This document shows, piece after piece, positions 1 through 10,300 of a DNA stretch of 64,000 nucleotides. The DNA is from Apus apus (Eukaryota; Chordata; Aves; Apodiformes; Apodidae). The stretch's first letter is position 1, and every line of letters starts with the position of its first letter. The notes under the pieces were generated by a model. It saw only the letters and a list, made by a program, of their open reading frames with translations, made no database searches and was not told where the DNA came from. Position numbers and translations under genes: made by a program. The stretch is taken from assembly GCF_020740795.1 (NCBI RefSeq), contig NC_067285.1:98849152-98913151 (forward strand), read 5' to 3'.

Positions 1-113
1 CTGGAGGGGTAGACTACAAAATGGGTGAAAAACTGTAAGAGTTGTTTGGCTCAGAAGATAGCAGACAACAGTTGAACTACCTAGCTGGCAGGTAAGAGTT
101 GCAAGCTAGACAA

Positions 114-168
114 GTTGCAGCTAGACTAGATGACCTACAAAGGTCCTTTCCAGCCTAAATGATTATAT
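114..168 (+). mobile_element. CR1 LINE 3'-end fragment
   Basis: A stretch reading roughly 'actagatgacctacaaagg' then 'tcctttccagcctaaatgat' matches the conserved 3' untranslated end of avian CR1 elements. It is very short and diverged, and the terminal 8-mer repeats are missing. It lies in LAP3 intron 5. The identification rests on the conserved block alone. Confidence 0.5.
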
Positions 169-174
169 ACAAAA

Positions 175-1041
175 ACTACTTCCAGTGTCATAAGTGGTCA
201 TAGGACCATCTATGTTTTCAGGAAATCTTTATTTAGTATAATCAGCTCCCAAACCTATCTGCTGTGCTACAAAATGGGAAGTGTTGCATGTAGCTTATAA
301 AAACATGCTTCAATTGAGAGGTTTTTATTTTATTTCACTAACTTCCTTATAAGGAAAGACTTGTTCCTGTACAAAGTACATATGGGAAATGCCTCTCCAC
401 GTGACAGAATATTCTATATGGGAGATCCTGAGTCCCCTCTGATAGAGTAAAAGGGGATTAATAAAGCTTTGTTCTGGAACCAAAAGCTCTGATATTACTT
501 TCTGCTTTCAAGTAACAGTGATATTTATTTAGAAGCCAGAAGCACCCAAGCTTCTCTTCTTGCATTATTCTGAATGAAAATATAACAAGTGAACTATGCA
601 AAGCATATCCATCATGGCATGGTCTGATGTCAATTAACATTTCCTGATTATCAAAAGGATTTATGCATTTATGAAGTTTGAAATACCTCTGCTCCACAAT
701 TTTGGCATGCAGTATCAACAAAAATCCTTTCACATCACAACCATGCTTCAAGTGATGTTTTTTACTCCTATTTTTATTCTGAGCCTTCTTTTCTATGAGG
801 CAGCATTTATTTACCTTTAACCTCAGAACATGGCATACTAACAGAACATATAGTGCAAACACTATAAATGCACTTGAGATGTAAAATACTACAGGAAATT
901 CAAAGGAATAAGCAGAGTTAAGAGGGATACTACTGCTAGCCTTGTTCTCCCAGTTTTGTTTTTCCCATGCACAAGCATGCAGTTTTATAAATAAGGAAAC
1001 ACACAGATAAATAAACAGGCCAGCTTTCATTTTGCCATCAC
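175..1041. other. LAP3 intron 5 (part), no exon recognised
   Basis: This is the left-edge part of the LAP3 intron after coding exon 5. I looked for the next LAP3 exon on the minus strand and did not see it, so the rest of the gene lies off the window. The stretch is AT-rich. It contains one unusually long minus-strand open frame (458-1048, 196 codons) that overlaps the exon 5 donor out of frame; see findings. Confidence 0.6.
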
Positions 1042-1048
1042 CTTCCAT
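458..1048 (-). other. 196-codon open frame in LAP3 intron 5, status unknown
   Basis: This ATG-started frame overlaps the last 7 nt of LAP3 exon 5 in a different frame and then runs through the intron. Its start looks signal-peptide-like (GLFIYLCVSLFIKLHACA) and a second hydrophobic run (VVFYISSAFIVFALYVLLV) could span a membrane. I recognise no family. It is only slightly longer than the longest chance frame expected in 64 kb of AT-rich DNA, so it is probably not a gene. Confidence 0.15.
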
Positions 1049-1201
1049 GAAGCTGAGGAGTAACTACAGGTTTCTTTTTTTGCTTCAGCTCATTATATTC
1101 ATGCAATCCAAGGACAGCACCTTCTGCAGCTGCTTGAGCATCTCCACAGCAGTCTACTTCAACACAAGGCATCTCCAGATCTTGGATCTGTCTACAACCA
1201 A
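1042..1201 (-). CDS. LAP3: LAP3 coding exon 5 (last one inside the window)
   Basis: This exon is 160 nt, with acceptor TTTTTCAG|TTGGTT and donor GGAAG|GTGATG, ending in phase 2. It encodes GCRQIQDLE, then GDAQAAAEGAVLGL and the basic ELKQKKK run. It ends the N-terminal domain; the catalytic domain follows on exons beyond the left edge. Confidence 0.93.
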
Positions 1202-4200
1202 CTGAAAAATACAGTGCAGAAATAGCAGGCTGAGTATTGCACAGAACTGCAAAACAGGTATCAGAGGTGATCAATTTCCTTTTTCAAGGAAAAAAATAAT
1301 TTTTACTCAAGATATCTAAATTTAAAAGTAAACCAGTTAAAAAGGACATAAATCATTAAAAATGCTAATGACCATATACTGACAAATGTCAACTGAAAAT
1401 ATCACTTGATTAATTGTAATGATTAAGACATTTCACAAGAATAAAAAGGAAAGTCCACGGCTGTTCTGATTCTGTTAAGCTCACTCTATATCAAAGAAAA
1501 GTTCTATCATTCTGGAGTGCTATAGGTTCTGTCTGTCTGCAGGTATCAGAAGTTTGTTGTAATTTAGTTTTCTGCTAAGAATATATGGCTGCTCTTTTCT
1601 GCAAATTAGTTTATACACTTTTATAAGCAAACAACCAAAAGTATGTATTCCATAAAATCTATTTTGTGCCCAAGTAATTTAACAACACTTTGGCAGCTAG
1701 TGAGACAACACTGGTTTGCACTTTGGATATAGAGCTGTCATACACATGTGACTGACCTTCAGTCTCAGATTATAAACTCTGCAGTGAGAACTCTTTTTAT
1801 TCTTGTTTTATACACACTTAGTTGCAACAGTTATCCTTAGGATAGAGAGGCCTCCTCTGCCTATGACAGATAACATACTGAATCATACTTCTGATGTTGT
1901 GAAAGATACCAGTTTTTAACACACTTATCTCAGTCGCAAACCAAGTGGCAAAAGTAAATATATGTGCATACTTCAGTACAGCATGAGCATAAAGTGAATT
2001 AGTGGTGCTCTCAGGCTTCAAAATAGTAGTAATTATTCAAGTAACTTTTCAGTATCACACTGTTCAGGAAAGTTATTCAGAATATTGAAGAAGAGGAGGC
2101 TGAGGGGAGACCTCATTGCTTTCTACAACTACCTGGAAGGAGGTTATAGGGAAGTAAATAAGAAATATAGGGAGGTAAATAGGAGGAGGTAAATAATATA
2201 TGGAGGTTATAGGGAGGTAAATAAATGATGAGAGCACCAGAGGAAATGGCCTGAAGTTGCAGCAGGGGAGGTTTAGGCTGAATATTAGTAAGAATTTCTA
2301 TACTGAAGGAGTGGCCAGGCACTGGAACAGCCTGCCTAGAGAGGTGGCAGAGTCACCATCCTTGGAGATATTGAAGAAATGTGTAGATGTGGCACCCCAG
2401 GGCATGCTCTGGTGGCTGAGGGTGTGGGGGTTTTGTGGCGGTTTTTTGGTGGAATGTGTGTGGTTGTTTGTATTTGTTTGGGGTTTTTTGTGTTGACATT
2501 TGGACTCTGATCTTGGAGGTCCTTTCCAACCATGACAATTCTGTGATTCTGTGAGAAATAACTGGAGTTACCTCTCTGCAGATTGATTTACATGCCCTAT
2601 CACTCCTTCCTTGCTAAGAAAAAAATGCATTAAAATCAGTGACCAGAAAATGCATTTACCGAACCACGCACTAGGTTTTGCATTTTGAAACAAGATCATA
2701 TATAGACTCAGTCTTTGAAAGTGGAATACGCTGCACCACTACAATAGTTTTACAGACAAAATGCTTAAAAAAATGTTAAAATAGTTAACCTGCAACAGCT
2801 GCACGAATATTTTCTTTGCCTTCATTCCAGTTTTCTTGGTCATTTAGTCCAGCATTCTTCTTACCCAAGCCAACTACAACCACACTTGGAAAGTCCTAGA
2901 TGAAGCCAACACACGAACGGATTCACTTGAAAGCCACAGCAGTCATTAAAAAGATCTTACTTTCCATATCAAACCAAGCACAGCATTAAAATACATTCAA
3001 TACTGTCTCTACATTATGCACATTTCTGCACTAAGCGTGCCACTACGTTACCACAGTCTTGCAGCCCCAGTCATTTGCCACAGACACGTAGTCAGTTCTT
3101 CTGTTGCCCAATTAATAGTTAACTACATGCACTGGAGCAGATGTAAGGCTTTATGCTCAACACATAGCAAACCTGATACTTCTAAGGGTAAGTGTAACAG
3201 TTCTTTGAAAGCAGACCCAGATTTCCAGCTGCACCAAAAGGCCAGAACTGATCTGGAGAAGTGTAACCTTTTTTTTGGCACAGTACTATGTTCAAGGAAA
3301 TAAAATAACTTCAAAGGCTGAACCTATGAGCTCAGCTCAGGAGCTTGAGCTGCCATAATTTGCTTAGTAACAAACCAAAGCTGCAGAATGCAGGGAAGCA
3401 GTCTAGCACAGCAGACTAAATGCTTGCCTTATAAGCTGCAAGGGGAAGGCAGAAAGGAAGAAATCACAAAGATTAAAGCAGCATTTTAACAATTAAGTCA
3501 AATTTGTGTAAAACTCAAGGTCATATATGCAAACAGATGTCCCACTGCTCTGAAGAAAAATGAAGTTAATCTTAGGTTTTGCCTTCCATCATAAATAGCT
3601 GTTCTGTCAGATTCTAACAACCAGCTCTCAGACTGTTACAGTAAAGCATTTTGGTTCACAAGATGCTGAAACTAGTGTTAACTTTCCAGAAGATCAGTGA
3701 TTCAAGTTAACATTTTTTTAGTTATTATTTTACACACTTAGAAGAGGTGCAAGACCAAATTCTGCTCCCTTCTTTTGCAGAGATTTGCTACTCACTTCAT
3801 CCTTTATGCAGAACTGGGATAATGGGACCTTCAGTGGACTCAACTTCCATGAAGTTTCCGAGAGCGTTTCTACTGAGTTGTGTCACCTGTCTGGGGTCTC
3901 CACACAGAAATTTACACATGGTAGGCAATACTCACTACAAATTGATTTATTTTAAATAGTTTTAATAGCCCCAATGTAAGACTCGATTACTTACACAGGG
4001 ACACCTAGTGTCCTATTACGTCTGCCTACCCTCTAGCTACTATTCCAAAAAGGCAGAAATCATACTATGTTTGCCAGCTCCCTGTAGGTGCATTAGATGT
4101 ATTAGGGCTTCTCAAATGGTACCAGAAGCCTAACTTCAAGCAGATGTATCCCCATCTCATACCATTGTGATACATCAAGTCTGTGCAGACAAAAGTCTTG

Positions 4201-5774
4201 CTTGAAGAACAGGCCCATGTCTTGTTTTCAGAGGTTTCAAGCACATGACTTTAAAATATCTGATTAAAGCCTATAATGGGACTACCTTGTGTTAGAGGGT
4301 TTTTGCAAACAGTGGAACACATTTTTGCACTCACTCCTCTTTAGCACAGAGGGCACAACAGAAGTCTGATGCAAAACTGTTGTGCTTCAGCCTACTCAGT
4401 GAGCTGTTATTTAGAGAACCTTTAGAGCAGACTTTATATCTTCTCATTTTGCAGCAGTGGAGGAAAGGCAGGATTGTGCAAAAGGCCATGCAAACATGGC
4501 GAGTGCAGAACAGAAGGTTTCAATAAGAACCACATCTTGAGTTGAGACGGGGGTGAGAGGGGACAAGAACAGCAGAGAATTTACACAAGCACAGCAGTGA
4601 ACTCAAAATAAGATGTAAAGGCAAACTGCACACAGAAATCCGACGTTCATACCTGATGCAAACCATGGAATATGCGTGTTTTACCTTTCTTCAAAGGTGG
4701 CCCAGATCTAGGACACAAAAAGATTATTTAAATGAAGACGTCCTTATTGTTGATAAATGTTACGGTACTACATTCACTCCACAACCATGCAGTGCTCCTC
4801 AACACTGTACTGAGACACCTGGCTCAGTGCTGATTCACAGAAGGGGGCAGTATCCACAGGAGTTCCTCTCTAAACTGCTTGGCCTGATAGAAGCAAATAC
4901 CAGCCTGAGAAGTGGTATGACACAAACAGTAATAATGACAGACCATTCTTACTGGTGTTGGTAGGTAGTTCAGTCCATTGCAGAAGCTTGCCATACACTT
5001 ACATGGACAGAAGTTCCCTCAGCTTTCCAGACACGAGTCTATCAAAAGCATCTCCTGCACTAGTGAACTGGGCAGCACCTTCATCCTTTTCACTTGAGTA
5101 GATTCCCAGAACAAGACCCTAAAAAGGATGAGCATTGATGTAAACAACATTAAAGTTAGAGACCCCTCCAAAAGACGAGCACATTGTTAAAACTGCAGCT
5201 ACTGCTGCATATATTCATCTCAGCTTATATATTTATCTAAGGTGATGCACGGAGCAACACTTCAGCACTACAACTATTTTTAAGCGTGAGAAAGACTCTG
5301 GACACAGTGTAACTGCAGGCAAAATCACTGTGCCCTTCCCCCCGCAAATGCAGATCTCCAGCCAGGTGCATCCAGGAGGAAGGCCGGGAGCTGCATCGCT
5401 CCGGACTCCAGCTCCTCGGCAGCAGGCAGAAGGTGCCGGGGCAGGCAGGCGGCTCTGCTGCCACGGCGAGCTTCTCCCACGGCCCCCGCACGGAGCGCAC
5501 CCCAACGCCGCAGGTCCGGGAGGTTCCGCCGCGGGGCACACACCGACCCCAGAGCCGGGCACGCTCAGCCCTGCGCGGGAGCTGGGGACACCCTGTGGCC
5601 CCGCAGGACAACCTCGCCAGGCGGAAGGGTCCCCCCGCAGCCCCTCCTCACCTTCCCGCCCGCCCGGCGGCTGCAGCCCCGCGGCGAGGGGCCCTGCGCC
5701 GGGCAGCTGCCGGCCAGGAGCAGGTCCCGGGCCAGGCGGCGAGCAGCCGTCCTCCGCACGCACGGCAGCAGCAT
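1042..5774 (-). CDS. LAP3: Leucine aminopeptidase 3 (cytosol aminopeptidase, M17), 5' part: five coding exons
   Basis: LAP3 is a zinc metallo-exopeptidase of family M17 that removes N-terminal residues, preferring Leu, and contributes to peptide turnover and glutathione-derived Cys-Gly cleavage. Minus-strand coding exons are 5774-5652, 5118-5003, 4707-4653, 2895-2790 and 1201-1042. They join in phase to 186 codons plus 2 nt, all with GT-AG introns. The product matches the N-terminal domain: residues 1-41 are an Arg/Ala-rich arm fitting a mitochondrial presequence, followed by the LVLGIYS strand, the SGPPLK and GKTR blocks, a VVVGLGKK strand, a NIRAAVA helix and GDAQAAAEGAVLGL. The zinc- and substrate-binding residues belong to the C-terminal domain off the left edge, so activity cannot be judged here. 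The ATG at 5774 is the first in-frame ATG (a GTG lies further upstream). The promoter is the CpG island over exon 1. CLRN2 lies upstream in tandem, its stop 1.27 kb from this ATG. Confidence 0.93.
2088..2553 (+). mobile_element. CR1 LINE 3' fragment with internal tandem expansion
   Basis: The sequence carries the end of CR1 ORF2 (reading like GRFRLNISKNFYTEGVARHWNSLPREV) and the 3' UTR, ending in two ATTCTGTG 8-mers at about 2537-2553, the diagnostic CR1 tail. It is 5' truncated near 2088, as usual for LINE insertions. A tandem array (2141-2225) and a G/T-rich expansion (about 2418-2490) interrupt the normal CR1 sequence. It lies in LAP3 intron 4. Confidence 0.85.
2141..2225 (+). repeat. Degenerate minisatellite inside a CR1 copy
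   Basis: About four to five imperfect copies of a unit like 'ggttatagggaggtaaata' separate two normally adjacent CR1 segments. The unit resembles the CR1 sequence it interrupts (ggaggttatagggag), so it probably arose by local duplication after insertion. Confidence 0.7.
2790..2895 (-). CDS. LAP3: LAP3 coding exon 4
   Basis: This exon is 106 nt, 35 codons plus 1 nt, with acceptor ATCTAG|GACTTT and donor GCAG|GTTAAC. It encodes DFPSVVVVGLGKK through NIRAAVA, the most conserved part of the N-terminal domain. Confidence 0.93.
4653..4707 (-). CDS. LAP3: LAP3 coding exon 3 (55-nt microexon)
   Basis: This short exon, acceptor CCTAG|ATCTGG and donor CATCAG|GTATGA, completes the split Ile codon and encodes SGPPLKKGKTRIFHGLHQ. 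The phase fits exactly between exons 2 and 4. Confidence 0.92.
5003..5118 (-). CDS. LAP3: LAP3 coding exon 2
   Basis: This exon is 116 nt. The acceptor is TTTTTAG|GGTCTT and the donor is CCAT|GTAAGTG, ending in phase 2. It encodes GLVLGIYSSEK through GKLREL, the first strand and helix of the M17 N-terminal domain. Confidence 0.92.
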
Positions 5775-5990
5775 GGCCGGCCGCAGGCAGGAGAGGGAGG
5801 CGGGAGGCAAGAGGCAAGCAGGAGGGCGGAGAGAGGCCGCAGACCGGCAACCCGCCACCCCGCCCGCTGACCCCGGCGCGCCGTGGCCTCATCACTCGGC
5901 GCCGCGCGGGGCGGTGCCCGCGGCAGCGGCGGGAGGGACGGGGCGGGACGGAGGGGACAGGATTGGGGACGGAAGGCAGGGAACTGGCTA
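5390..5990. promoter_or_regulatory. LAP3: CpG island / LAP3 promoter
   Basis: An abrupt GC- and CpG-rich block surrounds LAP3 coding exon 1 and extends about 200 bp upstream of its ATG. GC-box cores of the GGGGCGG type occur at about 5907-5913 and near 5938-5946. There is no TATA box at the expected place. This is typical of a broad housekeeping promoter firing leftward. The several long open frames here on both strands are a side effect of high GC. Confidence 0.8.
5652..5774 (-). CDS. LAP3: LAP3 coding exon 1
   Basis: This exon is 123 nt and 41 codons, starting with MLLPC and ending on a complete Lys codon before the donor AAG|GTGAGG (phase 0). G at -3 gives a fair initiation context. The arm is rich in Arg, Ala and Gly with few acidic residues, as expected for a mitochondrial targeting peptide. 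Confidence 0.85.
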
Positions 5991-6468
5991 CAGGGCAGGG
6001 TCGCGAAGGCCCGGAGGTGGCATTTCGCTGTTAACATGGGGACGGGGCTTTGTACGGCTTGGCGTGGGGAGCGGCTGGGGTCTGCAGCGGGCTTTTGCCC
6101 TCTTCTGGTTTGCTGTGGGCAGGTCTTGGCACATCCTGCTGAGGATGGAACAGCTCTTGTGGACTTAGGGCAGACTTAAATAACCTAGCTGTGGTACACG
6201 TAAAGGATGTTTATTTTGACACATTGAAGATTAAAATGTAATTGGTTGGTGGGGAAAAGAAGAGAAAGCTTTATTGCAAATGCAAAACCAGCATATTTGC
6301 ATTATTTTCCATGTAGGATGGTGGCTTATTTGTATAGTATCAACATGTCTGTCTAGGAGTTGATTAGGTTTTAAGGGAAAGCAATAACAGCCCCAGAGTG
6401 AAATAAATAAATAAAAATTTTAAAAGAGGATGTAGTAGGAAAGAAGCCAGCAGGTCAAGGGATGTGAT

Positions 6469-6722
6469 TTCCCCCCTCTGCTCTTGTGACACCCCACCTG
6501 GATTACTGCATCCAGTTCTGGAGCCCCCAACACAAGAAGGACATGGAGTTCATGGAGAGGGTCCAGAGAAGGACCATCAAGATGATCAGAGGGCTGGAGC
6601 ACCTCTGTTAGGAAGACAGGCTGAGAGAGTTGGGGCTGTTCAGCCTGGAGAAGAGAAGGCTCCAGGGAGACCTCATAGTGGCCTTCCAGTACCTGAAGGG
6701 GCCTACAGGAAAGCTGGGGAAG
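6469..6722 (+). mobile_element. CR1 LINE ORF2 fragment
   Basis: The sequence matches the C-terminal part of CR1 ORF2: 'tggattactgcatccagttc' followed by 'gagagttggggctgttcagc', the CVQFWAP to [14 protein letters not shown] region. Stops interrupt it, and it breaks off before the 3' UTR at 'cctgaaggggcctacaggaa'. It is a dead fragment truncated at both ends. Confidence 0.85.
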
Positions 6723-6782
6723 GTCTTCTTAAACATTCCTTATTTACACCTTATTTCACCTTATTTTATGTGAATTTTCTAA

Positions 6783-6801
6783 ATATATATATATATATAT
6801 T
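6783..6801 (+). repeat. (AT)n microsatellite
   Basis: Nine to ten uninterrupted AT dinucleotides lie just downstream of the CR1 fragment. Confidence 0.9.
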
Positions 6802-7042
6802 AATTGCAGATATTGGTTAGTTTTAAGAATAGTGATACTTGTAGCATTTGTTTTTCTCACTTTCCCACACTTGTTAATTGCTGGTATTGTAAACTGATCT
6901 TAAAAAATACTGCAAATTTTCACAAGTGACATCTTTACTCAGGTTTAAAGCAAAATTGTCTATTGAAATCAAAAGCTGAAGAGCCAAGAAGCTGTTTCTA
7001 TCATGACAGTTCACTTGACCAAGGTACTTCTGTGTAGATTTT

Positions 7043-7308
7043 TTAGTACATTATATCTTCTGCTGTAACATTTGCTTCTTCTGTTTTAGTCTTAATTTTA
7101 GGGATATTAATCCCACTAATGGCTATTAGCAGCAAATTTACTGCATGTGCTGTGGCACTTGCCACACAAAGCCAAAAACAGTCTTCAAACCGTTCTTCTA
7201 AGATAACAAATTGAAAGACATTTTCCCGAAAATTGGCAATTCTTTCTGTGAGGTGATGAAATTTCACAGCAGCCATGAAGCTGGTGACTGCAAGTACAAC
7301 AAATCCTC
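7043..7308 (-). CDS. CLRN2: CLRN2 coding exon 3 and stop
   Basis: This exon is 266 nt, with acceptor GTTGCAG|GAGGAT. It encodes TM3, HHLTERIANFRENVFQF, TM4 and the tail ending EDIMY, with the stop codon at 7045-7043. Confidence 0.95.
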
Positions 7309-10300
7309 CTGCAACAAAATGAAAGAAGTATTCACCATTGTTGTCAAAGCAAGACAAGACATTTTGGTTGTGCTTCAGAAAGGCTTAATGAACACGACAG
7401 TGAGCATTACACAGAACAGTGATAGTCTTAGGCATGGCTTAAACATCTTCAAAATGCCTAGTCTTCATTGAATGGCCAAACACCAAACCAGCATTTGTGA
7501 TAAAGTCCTTTTATCAGTGACACTGAGCTTAAACACTGGCATTCACAGCTCCTGTAAAAAGCTGATTAGACACAGTAAGTTGAGATGCCACCTGCCACTT
7601 CTGTTTTGATAGATGAGGATTCACTGCTAACTTCATTTTATTCATAAGTATTTAAGTTGAGGAGATACTTAGTAAGGCAAGAGAAGGAACTTTTAACATT
7701 TTGTAGGAATGTGACTAATGAAAAATACTGGTAAATTATTTTACCTGCAAGGAAGTTCCAAAGGCATATTCCTGCTGGACCTTTAATAGCTCGGTAAGGA
7801 ACTTTTATTGCGTTAAGAATGCAGAATCCAAAACTGACCAGAGAAAAGAAAATGGCCACACAGAGGAACATTATAATCATCACGTGCAGGCCTGTATTCA
7901 GCTTTTTCACCATGTGTGGGAAAACTGGCAAGAAAAAAAAAATCTGTTCAGTGTGTATTTTCTCTTGGCAACGGTAAACATCATACTGTGCTGGTGCTAC
8001 AATCTTAAATTACATTCAAACAAGACTATTTTTTACAGAGCCGAGCAATTCAAGTAGTTACACACATCTTTGTTCATGATGCTTTCTTTGTCACTACATC
8101 GGACAGACCAGGGAAGTTTTACTTAGAGGAACAATCCACAGATGCTGTGAATAAGGATTCAGGTTTAAGTTCTGTTTTAACTAGTTGTGTTAATATCTTT
8201 ATCTCTACTGCTGTATCATCTGCTGCATTCTTTTCTGTCTCTTTTTCTCCTCTGCTGTCTATCCCAAACTGCTTTTTTTTTGAGCTTCCCATTCCTGTCC
8301 CATGCTCTTTTGAAGTCTGATGATCCCAGTTTCCTCATCCAGCCCCCTGCTGCCTAAAATAGTATCACTCCTTTCTCATGTTATTCTTCTTTCTTTTTCT
8401 CTCTTTAATACAAGTTCCAGTGAGATCTACTCTAATTTCATGCTAATCCCACAAGTTTCCACTTTCAGACTCCATTCTCAGTTTCTCATCTAGTGTTTAT
8501 TCTCCTTTATGCTCTTCTGGGTACCTGGCAGAGTTTTAGTTACATCTGTCAGAAGCTGGTAAAGAACTGCAGTTGGGTGGGCTTTAGGTGAAGTGCTCAC
8601 ACTTTGCTAGAGGCATGAGCTCTTCCTCAGCAGCCTGTGCTCGCTTGTCCTTACAGAACAAGAACTTTTTTGGTTTTGTCTTCACAACCAGAATTACTCT
8701 CTTGGAGGGCCAAACTGGCCAGCAGCAGCAAAGTGTGGAGCACCTGAGTATTCAGTTTATCCCGCAGTCCTGTGGTAACAGAATTGGAAGAAATGTGAGC
8801 AGGAAATTGTAGGTGATGCTGACTGACAGGAAAGAGAGAAGCTGATCAAGAAGAACCCTAAAATACAAGCTGATCAAGAAGAGCCCTCAAGATAGTGTAG
8901 CGCTGCACACTCAAATATGTGTTGAAGAACTATCTGCCTAATTAATAAAAAGTTATGAAAAAGAAGGTACATTATATTACAAACAAATAAAGAGATGGCT
9001 TCCTTTGCTGCATAACTGAAAAAAAATCCAAACAAACCACATAAGAGGAAGGCAGCAATAAAAGGTAGACGTCACAGTGAATATCAGACATACAATTTGG
9101 TCATCATGACATGACAGAATTCTAATAGATTATGCAGAAACCTTCATACTGTATACATTCCACATAAAAAGTAATGATTCGATGTTCTACCTTTTCAGTA
9201 GTTCATTCTGGGGTTGTAGTTGGGTCTGTTATATATATGGAAGCTACAGAAGAGACTCCAACAACAAGAAAAGAGGGAAGTAAATGAGAATGTTATTCAG
9301 TGCTAGGATGCATGGGAATGGTTCAAAGCTGTGCCAGGGGAGGTTCAGACTGAACATTAGGTAGCATTTCTTGACTATCTTCAGTGAGAGCTCTGTTAGC
9401 CTAAGGAGGAGAGGACCACGTCCTCCAAATATGTATCAATGCAGTCAAGAGTGATGGTGGAATGTTAGGTTAATCACAAAGTTTAATAAAGAGTCCAGAA
9501 AGCTGTACAGAAATTTCCAGAGGATTAGCTCCTTTTTTCCTCGTTCTTTCTGGCAGGATAGGATGAAAGAACTGGGACAGTGTTTCTCAATGCCCCGAGA
9601 AACAGAGCAGAGCTGGGAGAACTTTGGCTGGATGGCTTGTCTGCCAGCCATTCAAACTCTCTAGACACAGTATATGAACATGACTGCTACATCCAGCTCA
9701 TGATGACGTTGGCAGCTGCAATCAGAACTTGAGCAAGATTTGGTTATTGTAAAAGCGAGTAGTCTGGATTCATCACAGCTTAACAGCTGGTCGTGCTGGT
9801 CTAGGTTGAGTTGCTCCTATTCTCTTCTCCATTCCCTCTGTATTCCCACAGTCCTGCCTTCCTTTGAAAAAACTCAAAGGGGCTTGTGAGGCTTGTGTAG
9901 TTTCATAGTCAGCCATGATCCTATAAGAAACTATTTTTTTGTGTAGATAAATTTTTTGGCCAGCTTAACTTCCTGAACTACCTCACCACAGTAACTACCA
10001 GAGCCACTGCAAAGGATGGGGCAGGACAGCATTACTGTGTGCCAGGGAGAGGGTGAAGTTGCAGTGAATCTGCATGCTGAACTAAAATTCTTCAATGCAA
10101 AATATAATTTTCACTACAGCACAGCATGTGTGAAAACTGGAAATCATCCAAAGTACAGATCAAATCTGAATGTTTTTGAGATCTCATTAAAATCTTCTAA
10201 GTTAAAAGGAATACATTACAAGAGTTTCTACAACTTTAAGAGTTCAGCAATGTTTTCTCTCCAAAGTTAGAAGGAAAGAAGGTAATTTTTTTTTTCAACA

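Larger units (their letters stand above)
5991..7042. other. LAP3-CLRN2 interval and CLRN2 3' UTR region
   Basis: This interval holds the tail of the LAP3 CpG island, a CR1 fragment (6469-6722), an (AT)n tract (6783-6801) and presumably the CLRN2 3' UTR (leftward from 7042). Minus-strand AATAAA hexamers (plus-strand TTTATT) occur near 6269 and 6211, but I cannot tell which, if any, ends CLRN2 transcripts. Confidence 0.5.

Noticed and set aside
2339-2358. CTCF-like 'gagaggtggcag' in the CR1 at 2.3 kb
   Set aside because: It lacks the upstream CCA of the core and is part of the ordinary CR1 ORF2 sequence.
4656-4964. 102-codon plus-strand frame
   Set aside because: It runs antisense over LAP3 exon 3, whose phase and splice sites fit exactly; the plus frame has no family features.
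5233-6179. Many long overlapping open frames on both strands (up to 234 codons)
   Set aside because: They lie in the LAP3 CpG island, where high GC makes stops rare. Only the minus-strand frame from the ATG at 5774 splices in phase to LAP3 exon 2.
6393-6418. AATAAA hexamers on the plus strand near 6400
   Set aside because: No plus-strand gene ends here, and the hexamers are part of an AT-rich aataaataaa run.
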